Assembly (NCBI GenBank): GCA_009760855.2 | Contig: WPIO01000203.1 | Coordinates: forward strand, 293,996-357,995 | Source: Cristatella mucedo | Taxonomy: Eukaryota; Bryozoa; Phylactolaemata; Cristatellidae | Direction: 5' to 3' | DNA length: 64,000 bases | Shown: piece by piece, positions 46,161 to 58,319 of the stretch | How positions within the stretch are numbered: the first letter of the stretch is position 1 | Layout of the letters: every line of letters starts with the position of its first letter | Made by a program: the position numbers and the translations under genes | The notes under the pieces: generated by a model | Database searches by the model: none | Seen by the model: the letters and a program-made list of their open reading frames with translations, nothing else | Told to the model about the DNA's origin: nothing

Positions 46161-47611
46161 TATTTTATTTAGTTATTATGCCTTGTCAATTAAATCCGTG
46201 GTCGATCTCGGTCAGAGCGGCCAGCTTTGTCGATCACGAGTCCACACTTATACTTTGTTAATGGCCTCATTCACCAGAGATTTCAGCAATAACAAGAGGA
46301 GATCTTGCAAAGGGAACAGAGACTGACGGCATTGTCGCTAGAGGGAGTTACCAGACCGGAAGACACTGGTAATTGTATCACTAGTAGTCGTGTCCCGCAT
46401 GTCAGCATAAAAGATTAAAATGAGCCGTCCTGACAGTATGATTGAACAAAAATTTGAAAAAAGGCGCTCACTGGTAATAAGAGGGTCCACAATGACGCGA
46501 CCAAAATATAGTCCATCGATGACTGGTCACCGTCATTAGGGAGGACATGTTGAGTATCACGTGACGTTGCTCCAGTTCAAACTCGCATCGAACGGCTCTG
46601 CAGCTGAGCTAGTGAGAGCAGAGGTACTAAGATACGCTGATAAAATTCATCCACCTCAAAGTATCAGATGTAGCCGAGTCAGTATAGACGGCTACACGCG
46701 AGACGATTGGGAGCGGCCCACCAGGCAGTGCCGAGCTTCATCGAGTCTAAAGTCAATGTTGGCTATGGCATCCCAGCCAAGAAGAACGGCATCCTTCGTA
46801 GCTCTGGTGAAGATCTGTCCGGCCGGAATACAGCTATCGGCTAAAAAGGGAAATGTTTGCTTAACAATTCACGGGAAGCAAGAATTGTTCATAGGAACAT
46901 GGCGATAGGGACAGCAGGGATATATTGCTGCTTGCACTGTTGTGTGAATGTAGGCCGTTAGGCACTAGACCTGTAGGAATTACCAGAAAAGGGTGGGGTC
47001 ATGGGTCGCTCACGGGTCGACTCGCTAAATTAGATTTTTTACACCTAAGTGCCTCAGGAAAGTTTACGAGGATATAACACACCTTCATGTCAGTGCTGTT
47101 CATCACCGTACTCAATTGGGAAGAATACCAATAAGACAAAATAGTGTCCATTAAGTGGCAGAGACATTTGGCATTTTGGCAGATGGACGCACGTCAAGGA
47201 ATCTGGAAGGGTTGGCGGCAAGCGCTTATTACTATTCAATATGCTGACTAAACAGACATAAATCCGACGCTCTTCCCTTCCACTCAGCTTATGGAAAACG
47301 TGTGGTGCCAGACGACGACAGCTTTTGGTACTCCGAAACTAAGTCTTCTCAGTAGGAGGACTAGTTTCCTGAATGCCCAAAAGAATAGTCTAGAAAACGC
47401 GAATTGATTTATAAACCTTTGGAGCATAGCTCAGATCCGTGATACCAATCAGCTCAATCTGGATATTTTGACTGCAGTTACAGTGCCAGCGGCGGGTCTC
47501 ACTTTAAAAGGAGCAAACTTCTCGGACGGCCTATGCCAGCCATGCCTTGTCGGACCTTCGACTACCGCTCAAAAACTAAACACATACCAAAGCTTTTAAA
47601 GCAGCCGGTAT
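46161..47611. other. Unannotated stretch
   Basis: No gene recognised. A 115-codon plus-strand ORF (46561-46908) has no motif I know. Confidence 0.4.
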
Positions 47612-47795
47612 TAGGGAGTCGTCATGACTCATGAAGTACGGCAGCTGCTGCTTACGACCTCCACTATCGAGGTCATAGGTTCGAATCTGCGTTGAGTTAT
47701 CCCTGCTCAACGCTGCAGGTGATGGTGATAGCCTAAGAGGCTATTCTGTCGCTTTACAAAATAAGCTGTTGGTTCAGCTAGTACTTTTCTACCTA
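47612..47795 (+). mobile_element. SINE-B copy
   Basis: B box AGGTCATAGGTTCGAATCTG, then TGATAGCCTAAGAGGCTATT and CTGTCGCTTTACAAAATAAG with GGTTCAGCTAGT at the end. The A box is weak. Confidence 0.7.
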
Positions 47796-47924
47796 CTGAC
47801 CAATCGTCGACTCCTCCGTTCTTCAGCAGCTGCGAACTGTTATGGGTTCCGAGGTGAAAGGTAATGGTACCGACGACGTCAAAATCCCCTTTAAAGATAT
47901 CAAAAAATAATAATAGATTCAAAC

Positions 47925-48530
47925 ATGAGTCTTTTCCCTAAATATACTTGCTAATTTGTTGACATTGTTCACGTGCTGCAAGAGAGCACAATCTGTGGTT
48001 AGTAAATATACGCTCAGCCGAGGCATCATGAAAACACGTAGGAGACAACGGACGCTTAATAAGTCAAAACGTTGAGAAAGAGTGGTTTTAACTTTTTTAA
48101 ATGCTGTAGAGGAACGCAATTGCCCGAATTTCGTGTAAACACTAGTTAAGGCTTTGAGACGATAAGAACTAAACGCATGGTGTGCTAAGCATTTTAGGTA
48201 AAATCAAAACGGAGCAACCGGATTGGAGTCACCGAGACTAAGTCGTACGATGACTAACCTGTTAAAGAAATAGTTTAGATCATAAGGCACGAGCATTAAG
48301 ACAGCTAAAAGTAGAAAGAAAGCCATGCAGTTGATTCACTACGCGATGAGAAGCCTGCATCGAACAATGAAAGGTGGTGCAAAGTGGCTTGTACAAATAT
48401 CATTGCAGACATAACTGGCACAGAATTTTCGACCAACTTTAAATGGCTTATGACAGAGGTTGAATGACCAAAATCCAGAAACTTAAAATCCCGAAACAAG
48501 ATTTCAGACGAACGTGGAATGACTAAAATG
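47925..48530 (-). mobile_element. Old LINE relic, C-terminal region
   Basis: Minus strand. The DNA follows the LINE-A C-terminal region in order. The tract before the last codons is CTTTTTTAAATGC. GCTTTGAGACGATAAGAACT corresponds to the FSSYAP codons. The blocks near 48240-48440 match the LHWLP and CRERR codons. Very decayed. Confidence 0.5.
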
Positions 48531-49727
48531 TATCATCTCTATCAAAGCGGACAGGAACTTTTCTTACTTTATCGTGCGAATAGTGGACAGACTTTACTGT
48601 ACACCTAATGCGACCGTCGTAATCCTATGGCCATGGCCATGTATCTTTTTGCCATCGGCTTCAACCTCAGGTCATGCAGACCTTTCTTGTTATGTGTTCT
48701 AGCTCTGTAAAAGGCAATCTGGAGATGGTACTAAGCATAATTGCGAGGAGCTTGTATTACTGAAATGAGGTGACCGACAACACCAGCTTATTCTACGAAT
48801 CACTGAGAAGAGGAAAGCGACTCCTTTCGGCTATTTCTCCCACTCGATTCCCACTCCTCGACCAAACAGTGCACTAGCCCATACCGATGATATATTCAAT
48901 CTGCACCGGCCGTTCCCGACGATTTTTGAAATGGCTGTTCAGCAGCAGGTTAGCAGAGGCACAAATCCGGCCGGCTTGTATCACAGCCACGTCGGAGGCG
49001 TGCAGCAGCCTAGCGCTAGTACACCACCAGATTACAACGACTAGTACCGAGAGGTTTCCCGCTGTGAAGGTTAAAGTTATGGATTTAAATTGCCCTTAAA
49101 GTTACTATACTAGCCAAGATTTGTGTAAAACCATTACTGTTTTACGAATAATTACGAAGATCGTGGTTAAGGAGGTTACGCTGAAAACTATTTAAATGAC
49201 GATCCTGGTGGTGCTATTCTCAGATACCGATGCGGCAATACATCAGTGATGAATATAAATTCTCTTAAACTGCTGTTTGTACGGAGGCAATTTTCAGAGT
49301 CCACAGCGAACCCAGAAGGAATTCGGCTAGCATTAACGATAAAACAATAACGAACGGACATGGTTTGAAAGGAAAAAACAGACTGTTAAAAGGCATTGCA
49401 CAGAATTCCAGTGATGTTTCACAACTTGAAATATTTCATGACATACTTGTGTCTAGTCTAAATAGAGAGCTACCATTATAGCATCAGAAAATGTGTGAGG
49501 CTCTAATATAGACAATCAACGTTAGACCTTCCTCAGCCTTATTGCCACACAAAATCCACTGCTCGTGATAAAAAAATACATAGCTGGCGCAAGATCTGAA
49601 ATGGTAAAACAGTGTTACAGCAAGCTGTGACATCTCATTGAGTAAGTTCATCAGTATAGTGTGCACGCTCTCATGCCACATTGTCTACATGAAGACAGCA
49701 TGCAGCAGATAGCTGGCTCACACAAAA
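48531..49727. other. Unannotated stretch
   Basis: No gene or repeat recognised. Confidence 0.45.
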
Positions 49728-50344
49728 GACGAAATGAAGCAGAACACAATGTAAACACGATAATTGTCATTGTAACAAGCTGGGTCTGAGCATTCATGCA
49801 GCACTCACTTTCGCTGCTTTTAATTAGAGAAGCGATGCATGCACTGAGGTTTCAATTGTGCACTGACGCACACAAGCACTGAAACGAAACTTGTAATGCA
49901 CATTAAATTCTTTGGACGAAGATCGCAGGGGAAAAAAGCTGCCGTAAATGCTGCCATAAGGCAAAGCTGCTCTAATGCCATAATGGTGAGGGTAGAAGCG
50001 AGTCGCAATAGAGAAGACCGGGAGTCTGTCGACGTCAAACTGGCAATAGAATCATTACTGACCTCTACGAGAAAGCCTGTTAAAGACAGCATATGCTTCA
50101 CCGCCTACTTGCGGATGACTGCCGACAAAGTACAGTCGTGATACTTTCATCATGGCAGTCTTGTTGTTGAGTTAGAGAAACAAGCAATGCTAGAATAAAA
50201 AAAGATCGCGATTGATACGTGTTTCTCCTGCTTAAAGGCGTCACCCATCCGTGGTAAATACAGCACGAGCTGGGGCCGCAGTCGGATCCAAGAGAGATAC
50301 AGCTCCTGCATCAGTCTGCCACGACGCCAATTATTGTGCTTGTG

Positions 50345-50490
50345 GCCTGTGCCGTTGGCATAGCAGCAAAAGAGTCTTATCGGCAATGAACTGCTTTTTG
50401 TTGAATATGCAGGATTCCAACTTCCGTGTACAAACGCGTGACCTCGGTCTTCTCAAGCGAGCCGCCGACCTCGTGGGCTATCATCGCCTA
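50345..50490 (-). mobile_element. SINE-B-like sequence, right-arm counterpart
   Basis: Reverse complement shows GATGATAGCCCACGAGG, TTGGAATCCTG and ACTCTTTTGCTGCTATGCC, matching 33850-34000 in the left arm. Confidence 0.5.
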
Positions 50491-50929
50491 TTCTCAGCTT
50501 CTACTTCCCATCGCATTGGTTCAGAATTCACATTACACAGGGTAAAGGCTGCTTTGAGGTAGAAGGAGGCGTTGCTTGCTAGGCAGGCAAGAAGGAAATC
50601 AGCCATTTATCATTATCTATCATTAGCCTCGTTTTCAGCATTGGGATTAGGGGCTCCTGAAAATAAACCTCCTTGGCGGCACCCTTTGGTCTTTGGCCTT
50701 GGGGAGCTTGGGAGCTTGTGCAAAGTCACCCCGAAAACTCACTGCTGCTGCACGATCAGTTCTGCCATCTCACAGCCATGATCTGCCTTGTATGTCTTTC
50801 GTGATGTGGTCAGCAGCACTGGCTGTTTACCTTTCTTCTTGCACGCCATCACTGCTCTCGGCTTCTCGTCAATGTCAACTCGGATCCCGAGTGAGCCGAG
50901 CTGCAGCACTTGCAAGGCAGCAGCAAAAG

Positions 50930-51620
50930 CCGAAGCTTCCTCTGTGAGGCTGCCTTTCGAATGGATGCTACCAAACTAGTGGACGCAGTAGCACTTTCGA
51001 AGGCTCTGTCACGGGCGAAGGCTGACTCACGGGTTGAGGCTGCCTTACTGGTGAAGGCTGCCTTACGGGTGGAGGCTTCCGTCACGGGACGATTCAACTG
51101 TGGCTGGGACCGCGGTGGCTGCAATGGCAGCAGGACCAGCAGCAGAATAAGCTGCAGCTGTAGAACTATATAAGCAGCCCTAGTGCTAATAGAAGAGGAT
51201 GAAAAAAGACTGCTCAAGATTAGTGGATACAGAAGTAGGGGCAGATATCGCAGCAGTGACAACGGCAGCAGCAGCAGCAGCCGTGCCAAGACAACTAGTG
51301 CCTTGAGCTGAAGTGGCAGCAGCTACAACAGCAGCAGCAGCGGCAGCAGCAGCCGCAGCAGCAGCAGCAGCAGTAGCTGTAGGGATGGCGGTAGAAGCAG
51401 TGGTAGCAGCAGTACCAGAAACAGCCGTATCCGTAGCAGCAATGGCTGAAGAAGCAATAGCACCAGAACTAATGAAAGCTGTAGCAGGGATAGTAAAGCA
51501 GCATCGCCAGCCGCAGCAGTGCTGCAATCGGTTGCAGAAAACCCGCCGAGATGATGCACTTCATATCACATAGCAACTGCGGGAGTGCCCATAGCAGCAG
51601 CAGCAGCAGCAGCAGAAGCA
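50930..51620 (-). repeat. CAG-type triplet and 18-bp repeats in right arm
   Basis: 51230-51620 is an impure CAG/GCA triplet tract, so ORFs on both strands are Ala- or Leu-rich. At about 50950-51090, diverged 18-bp units around CCGTAAGGCAGCC code on the minus strand for six-residue repeats (STRKAAF, TSKAAS, TRESAF). The left arm has only about two such units. Confidence 0.7.
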
Positions 51621-51708
51621 GCACTGACTACAGCAAGGAAAGAAAAGCCTCCTGCTGGACCATTCCGAGAGCACCGTCTACAGCAGAAGCATCAAGGGGA
51701 GGGCGCCC

Positions 51709-53059
51709 AACTGCAAGGGAAGAATGCATCAGAATGGGGAGAATGAAGCAGAAGGTTGGAGAACGCATCACAAGGGCTAGCATTCGGCAGCAATGGGTGC
51801 AAACGCCGGCAAGGTGATCACGTTTCAGCTATGGTGCGCGAGGTGCCAAAAGAGGGAGTCTGGCTTTAGCAAAGTGGAGCACAGGGCAGCAGGCAGATCA
51901 CACGGCGATTACTAGGAAGCAGAGGCAGTAAAAAGGGGGACAAAGCGGCCGCACCAAAGGGGACAATGCGGCACCACCGGCGATCACTAGGCAGCATTAA
52001 GAGTAGGGGAAGTATGTAGCGACGGAAAGCATACGGCAGAAAGATCGGTCAGTAGGTAACAGCATGGTGTTGGAGATGGAAGTAGTTAGAAGTACGGCTT
52101 AGCTGCTGGCCACAGCAATCACGTCGACTAACGCACAACAGCTTGAGAACCTAGCATCGTGGACCAGATCCGTGCGGCTACTGCTGTCTCAAAATCGCTT
52201 ATTCCTGTGCAAGTGGATAAGATTGCACTGCAGAAAACACTGGCTGTGAAAGCTGCCATCACCGTGGTATGCCACGCATTGCAGACTAGCCTGCAGGCGT
52301 CCTCTCTTGCTCACAAATCGGCGGTCAGTGTCAAACCAGACAAGACATTTTGCGCTGACACTTCTGCAGGCAACTACAATATTGACTTCAAGACCCCCGA
52401 CGGTACGCCCAAGTGCGAAACATCAGTCTCTGCCATTCCATTAGAGTTCTTAGACCGTGTCCAGTCTCGAGTTTTGCATAGATAGTCAATGCGGGCTGTA
52501 TACAAATGCCACTTTGACTCGCGTTAACGCTCAGATTAGCGACTAGCGTCTGGATTCTGAGGCGACTCTGTATTCCAAGTAAAGCGCCACATATATCGGT
52601 GATTCTTGGCCATTTGACATGAGCATTGGGCGATTACACCAATTGATAAAATATCTCAGTCTGCCACACAATGCAAGACTTCAGACTTTGCTAATGCATG
52701 CGAAACATCCTCAGACTCTGTCTCATCGTAAGTTGCCTGCTTGAAATGCACCTTTTACGAGTTTTCAAGGTCGGCGAGTGAGTCAATTATTGTGAGAGCC
52801 GAGGAGACGTCATCGGAGTGCATTGAGTCTGAAACGTATGATTTACAGGTTGGCGAGATCACGATTTGCTATCAAGCCACACCAAATAATCTCAGGGGGA
52901 ACACGTCCTCACCCTCAACCCGCTGAAGGCATCTGGCTATCGAAAAAGCCACTGGTCCTACGGTCCTGTTGAGCAGTCTCTCATTGTGGAGGCTGAGAGG
53001 AAAAGGCGCTAAAGTCCTGAAAAACCGAAACAAGGCTGCTGACACAATAATGACATTCA
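51709..53059. other. Unannotated stretch
   Basis: No gene recognised. A 108-codon plus-strand ORF at 52159-52485 has an ordinary-looking composition but no motif, no homologue known to me and no splice-site support. Confidence 0.4.
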
Positions 53060-53311
53060 TAAACTTGACCCTCCCTCCACAAACCAGTTTACTGCACTAC
53101 ACATCGGTGCAACACAAGCACCTGAGAAGCAGGTGGCGCACGTGGGCGGGAGGCGTGCAGCAGGTGGAGCTTCTCATGATAACACGAGTTGATAGGTCGT
53201 GTACTCAACGAAAGTTCCTTCTGCTGACCCCAGCGTCACCAGATCATATGCACCTGCTAGTGCAGCTGCCCTATATGCGCATTCAATGTAGCTGCATCAT
53301 CAGTTTACATT

Positions 53312-53486
53312 TTTTCTTAAATTACTGATTTAACAGTCTCTTTTGTATAGCCCCAGAACAGTTTTCAGTCTATCAGCATCGCTAGCAGCAACGATAAAAA
53401 GTAACCCACCGCAGGATTCAAACTCATTACCTCGGATATTGAGGTCATGAAAAGCAGCCGCCTTACCTAGTATGCCACAACGGCTA
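53312..53486 (-). mobile_element. SINE-B inserted in duplication copy 1
   Basis: Minus strand: GCCGTTGTGGCATACTAGG head, B box GAGTTTGAATCCTGC, end GGGGCTATACAAAAGAGACT then AAATCAGTAATTT. Absent from the matching position in copy 2 (about 61890). Confidence 0.75.
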
Positions 53487-53698
53487 ATCATTATCGTGCT
53501 TTACTCTTGCAGTGTTAGAACCGTGTACAGCGAATTCTACCGACTCATCAGTATTTGTTGTTGCATGTTTCACAACCAACAACCTTACAGCAGCTGCCGA
53601 CTTTAGAGTCATGGAAAGACCGAGAGCCTACTGGAGGTAAATAACACCGGCAGAAACTTCGTTATTGAAGGTGACACGTGGTTAAGCATACCTTTGGT

Positions 53699-53884
53699 GA
53701 TAATAATAATAATGATAATAATAATGTACTTGATAAAGCACCCTCAGAGAACTTAATCTCTTTCTAGGTGCTTCACATTTGCTGCAAAGGGAAATGCAAT
53801 TGAATGGTAAGTAAAACTATGCTTGAAAATGAATAACATGGTTAGGGGTGACATGCACAGGGTCAGCATGCAAATGTGGTTAGA
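53699..53884 (-). mobile_element. LINE-A 3' tail inserted in duplication copy 1
   Basis: AAT run, hairpin and about 130 bp of 3' UTR on the minus strand. The flanking sequence continues across it as in copy 2 (about 62085). Confidence 0.88.
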
Positions 53885-54400
53885 TTAACCAAAGCAGGCC
53901 CAAAATAAATACTTATACAGACAGTCTAGTCTATTCGGTAAATCGTAGATTTTTTTTACATCAAGATTAAGATTCCAGCAGCACATCTCCAAATCACGTG
54001 TCATTATTTATCAGATTTTTTCCGGCCTGCCACTGTTGCGCATCGTTTACTTGAGTTAGATTTCGCCAGTCAATCTCGCAGATTCGGTAGGGCATCACTG
54101 GAGGATGTCAAGCCTTCGCACAGGTAAATATACCGGTAAATTAAGGCAATCTCACAGATCCGAGAGAGGTGGCAAGCAACAGACTGGAATTAATGTGACA
54201 GCCAGCAACCAAGCAGGACCCGTGGGTAACAGCCAGCAGCACAGCAGGTCGTAGCATCGCCTACGTACCTCTTCCACGGACGGAAACTCACCTGCTTTTT
54301 TTAAGCTCTTAGTGGTTACATGCTCTAGCCTCAAAAAGAGTTGGAGGTAGAGGGGCAGGCCATCATGCTTGATATCAAGACATCCTGCTCTACCATTTGT

Positions 54401-55439
54401 TTCTGACAGAGCAGCATGCACAGAGTTTATTCCGGCAGAACATTGGATGCGATTGGTGTTCCCTTGTTGTGTATACATACATACATCGCAAGAGACTACA
54501 TGTAAACATGACGGATGGGATGGAAAAAAGAGCTAACCAAACTTATAGTAGGGCTCGACATGATGGTATACAAATGTATGAGAATATAAATAACGCTCAA
54601 TTTTATAACTAATTATGATTACGTTCACCTGACAGTTTTTTAATTTTAAAGAGAAATTTGGAGTATACTTTTGCATCGCCGCAGGTGTAGTTTGGAATAG
54701 TCTATTACCCAATTCATAAGCAAATTATAATCTTGTAGCCACTCTTCAATAGGTTCCAAATAGCTAGCCATCCCAACCATGATGGTCCAGGCTCTGTAGC
54801 TCGCATGCCATATCGATAACGCAAATAGCATATGCCCGCATTTTGATTCGTTAGGCAAAAGACAGTCGAACGCGACTCAGCGGAACCGAATTTGCCGGTT
54901 GCATGATGTTGGCTCACAGGTCACATCGTCCGGCGAGGAGTGACAGCATTAGGCGTAACTATAGGTTGGGATAAGTGCTGACTGTCCCAGCACTGAGCAG
55001 TAGGAGAGAAGTCGTGAGTAGCTCACCATGCTGGTCGCCTAGCACGGGATTTGCATCCTGCAGATAAGAGCTTCCTAATTCAGTATGTCTTCCTGGAGCT
55101 GCACAACTTGTCATGATTACATGATCCGTCCAACAAGTAGCAAAACTGCCAGGTGTAAAAATGCACCCGAGTTGAGCAGGTTGCAATAGAAGCTTGCGGC
55201 AAGAGTGAGCAGAGAGGTAACTGTAGTTTACCCGAAGATCGCTCGATAAATGTGCTGCAGGTCAAAAGAATGATGAGTTTCGTGACACGGTAAATATTTC
55301 TTGGTTTGCCTAATTGAAGAAAGATCGCGTAGTCCGGCGAGTAGAAACTTGATTAAGTACATTTGAGCATGATAGTTGGGTATGCCAAAATAGCTGCTGG
55401 CTGCTACAAGTGAATGTACTCAGGTATCAGCATACCGGA
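54401..55439. other. Unannotated stretch
   Basis: No gene recognised. Minus-strand ORFs of 60-75 codons carry no motif. Confidence 0.4.
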
Positions 55440-55965
55440 AAAATTCCCCCACCTCTGGATTTTCCAGCATCTAGCATCAAATGCTGGCAAGTAAAGCATT
55501 CATTTGATCCGTTGCTGCAGCAGATTTTCACGGTTTGAAAGACGAATACAGCTGAATATCTTCAGCTTAAAAGTGACGTCGTATTCAACATACCTTAATC
55601 ACTTTACCTAGAGTTTGAGTGTAATTGGAGAAGAGCAAGGAACCGAAGACGGACCAGTGAGGGACTTCACAGGTGACTGACTGATCTTGTGTGTGAGACC
55701 TGACCCCCAAAACGACCCGGATTGAACACAATCAGACTAGTAAGATTAAAACCATGCCACAGCCTCGTCTACCAGACTGATTGTTGTTCTCAATCGATCG
55801 AGTAGGACATCGTCATCAATGGTGCCGTCAGCTGATGGATCTAACACGGTTAGGGCAGTGACATTCCAGTCATCGTTGAGGCATAGGATTTCCTTGCTAG
55901 CGCGGAGGACAGCAGTTTCATTAGGGTGTTGCCCCTTGAAACTCATTTTTTATTTTTCCGATTGA
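55440..55965 (-). mobile_element. LINE-B reverse transcriptase relic
   Basis: A 66-codon ORF (55746-55946, SFKGQHPNETAVL..VTALTVLDPSADGTIDDDVLL..DEAVAWF) matches the LINE-B reverse transcriptase core. To its left the DNA continues through the GFPQGS region and the FYADDTQL region (TTAAGCTGAAGATATTCAGC) to about 55440. Old copy. Confidence 0.7.
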
Positions 55966-55984
55966 CATTTCATCGGGATAACAC

Positions 55985-56566
55985 GCAACAGCAAGGGAAG
56001 CAATTTCTAAGCAAACTAATGCAATAAAACAGCAACTGGGACCATGCAGCAGCAAGGGACACAACGAGAGAGCCACAGAACGAAGCGACAGCAAGGGGGA
56101 CCAAGCGACAGCAAGTGAATACCATGCAACCGCAAGAAGGACTAAGCAAAGGCAAGGGCAATGACTCGATAAAAAGTGGATACAGGCAACATTAGGTAGG
56201 ACAATGCCACAGCAAGGAGGACCACGCCCATTAAACGAGTACCATGCAACGGCAAGTTATACCATACGATAAGAAAGGCATACCACATAGCCGCAAGGCT
56301 TATCGATCGACAGCAAGAGATCCCGGTCGACAATAAGGGATTCTACACTACAGCAAAGAAGATCACGAGACAGTCAGCAAGCGACGCCAAGCGATAGCAA
56401 GTCATACTATCCTACAAAATAGAGTACTACGTGACAGCATGGGATGGTATGCAGCAGACAGAAATAATACGAATACAAAAGGTGCGCAACGAAAGGGCAA
56501 GGGAGATCACGTGACAGAAATAGACGTCACGCGACGGCTATTTATACCGCGCAGCAGCAGTGGGGG
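55985..56566. repeat. 20-bp minisatellite, left block
   Basis: Diverged tandem units of 20-21 bp with a consensus near ACCACGCGACAGCAAGGGAT. ACCATGCAACGGCAAGTTAT and ACAATGCCACAGCAAGGAGG are examples. No unit is exactly repeated. The block ends where a LINE-A tail begins and resumes at 60262. Confidence 0.85.
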
Positions 56567-56587
56567 CCACAAAAAAGCGCAGAAAAA

Positions 56588-56790
56588 TATAATAATAATG
56601 ATAAAAATGCCTTTGCTAAAGCGCCCTCGGAAAACTAATGTTCTTTCTAGACGCTTTACATTTGCTGCAGGTAAGCGTGATCGAACGGTGAATAATATCA
56701 TGCTAGGTAAACAACATGAATACCTTGGTTAGGGGTGGGTGACGTGCACAGGGTCAGCTTCATGTGTGGTTACTGGTGGGACGCAGTGTC
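56588..56790 (-). mobile_element. LINE-A, 3' part (interrupted by LINE-B)
   Basis: Tail, hairpin and 3' UTR on the minus strand, stopping at CGCAGTGTC. The same copy resumes at 59152 with AGCACACATAGGC, the next bases of the family sequence. Confidence 0.85.
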
Positions 56791-57482
56791 TGTTTCCCTT
56801 CTTCCTTTCTTGTCAATAATTCTTGAAAAATTGTTGCTAAGCAGCTGGTTGAACGTATTGAAAATAATGAAATGTCAGAGACATTTCAATCAGGATTCAA
56901 GAGGAAGCAATCCACTAAAACTGCTCTGCTCCATGTAAAAGATGGCATTCAAAGTGGCAACGACGACGGGAATGTCACTGCCCTAGCTCTGCAAGATCTG
57001 TCTGCCGCCTTTGACACCATTGATTGCGATGTTCTGCTTATACGATTAAAACAGGGATCGGTATGGAAGACGAAGCACTGGCGTGGTTTAAATCGGACTT
57101 ATCTAATGGTGTTCAATCCGTGTCGTGTAGAGGTCAGGTCTCAAACACGAGGGTCACCTGTGGATTCCCTCAAGGGTCTGTACTCGGTCCCTTGCTGTTC
57201 ATCATTTATAAACAGCCTCTGGAAAAAGTGATTAAGGCCCCTAGAATAGTATATCACTTTTATGCTGACAATACTCAGTTGTATTTGTCATTCAATCCGT
57301 CAGAATCTGATGCTCTGATGCAGCAACTGATATACTGAATGCTTGCCTTGTCGACATTCGATCCCGGATGTCGGAAAACTTCCCGAACTTAGATGATGGT
57401 AAAACCGAACTACTGCTCATAGAACACCCTACGGGTGTGGCTGGATTAAAAGGCTTTGCTCTTTTAGGAGGTGATGCTATTG
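56791..57482 (+). mobile_element. LINE-B copy B1, 5' part (interrupted by LINE-B copy B2)
   Basis: Starts before the reverse transcriptase core (SIILEKLLLSSWLNVL) and includes ALQDLSAAFDTIDCDVLL, GFPQGSVLGPLLFIIYKQPL and FYADNTQLYLSF, in which the catalytic box has changed from YADD to YADN. It stops within GATGCTATTGT, and the rest continues at 58320. Confidence 0.85.
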
Positions 57483-58319
57483 TAATGCAATGTGTCACCG
57501 TCAGTAACTCCACAAAGTCGTAAAGACCATGTGGGTGTTACGCAGGAGAGTCTTGTATAGCACACTCACAGCCTAAGCGGCTTTCGGTACGCATTCGGTA
57601 GCCAACAGACTTTGACTCACGCAACAAAGAGAAAGTGGGAAGCATAGCAGAGTCAGGAGAGCAGTTGAGGTAGTGAGTAGCATGGAAGTAGCAGTTCAGG
57701 ACCGCTGGAAAAGATGTGCCATAGTCGGCAGTTGGAGAGTAGTTGTCGTTGCGTAAGAATTGTGGAAGCGAGTTCCACAGTCTAGGACCTGCAGAGCTAA
57801 AGCTTCTGTCGCCAACTGTCTTTAAGCGGAGGAAAGGGACAGCTAATTTATTGTCCACACAGGACCTGAGGGCGCGAACAGGCTGAAACTGATGCAGCAG
57901 TTCAGCTAGGAACGAAGGAGCCAAGCCGTGGCGGGCCTTATGGGTCAGCATAAGAACTTTGCTCTGTATCCTGTGCTCAACCGGCAACCATCCTAGCTCT
58001 TTCAGCAGAGGTGACACGGGCTCAAACCACTGGGACTTGAAGACCAGCCTTGCAGCCATATTCATAGTCAGCTGTAGTGGCATGATAGCTTTCTTCGGCA
58101 GCCCAGCCAAAAGAAAACTACAATAATCAAGCCGAGACCGAATAAAGAGCTAGTTAAATTTTGTACAAGCCACTTTGGGAGACAGCTTCTAATCTTGGAT
58201 AGGGATCAGATGTAATGGCTAGCTGTAGAGGCAGTCTTTTGAATGAAGCTTTTAAAATTGTGGCAGATGTCGAACACGACACCTCTATTACGAGCACGTG
58301 GAGAAGGTCGCCCAATAGC
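57483..58319 (-). mobile_element. LINE-B copy B2 inside B1
   Basis: Minus-strand LINE-B of about 0.84 kb, running to the 3' tail. A 190-codon ORF (57538-58110) from AGLPKKAIMPLQLTMNMAAR to GCECAIQDSPA is open, so this is the youngest-looking LINE-B here. Its 5' end lies at GCTATTGG. Confidence 0.88.
57538..58110 (-). pseudogene. LINE-B C-terminal coding fragment (B2)
   Basis: 190 open codons of the region after the reverse transcriptase, with LVFKSQWFEPVSPLLKELGW, LLHQFQPVRALRSC and RLWNSLPQFLRN. It shows that the family's frame extends to within about 90 bp of the 3' tail. No catalytic motif is included, so it makes no enzyme. Confidence 0.7.

Larger units (their letters stand above)
49728..51708 (-). 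repeat. Inverted duplication, right arm
   Basis: Reverse complement of the left arm (32575-34750), with the same blocks in the same order. These include AATGGTCCAGCAGGAGGCTT, ATATGAAGTGCATCATCTCG, CTGCTTATATAGTTCTACAG, TTGGAATCCTG, CAGACTGATGCAGGAGC, TCGTAGAGGTCAGTAATGA and GCTGCATGAATGCTCAGA. It lacks the SINE-A of the left arm. The two arms bracket about 15 kb with the calmodulin-like gene and a LINE-A. Confidence 0.75.
53060..54400 (+). repeat. Direct duplication, copy 1
   Basis: Collinear with about 61653-62615. Shared blocks are GGCGTGCAGCAGGTGGAGCT, CATGATAACACG, CTCTTGCAGTG, GACTCATCAGTATT, GGAGGTAAATAAC, ACCAAAGCAGGCCCAAAATA and CATCATGCTTGATATCAAGA. This copy carries a SINE-B and a LINE-A tail that copy 2 lacks. 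Nature unknown. Confidence 0.65.

Noticed and set aside
51186-51573. Poly-Ala ORFs in both directions
   Set aside because: A CAG/GCA triplet tract in the right arm of the inverted duplication; no domain.
52159-52485. 108-codon ORF as a host gene
   Set aside because: Composition is plausible but there is no recognised domain, no flanking splice sites and no repeat copy to compare.
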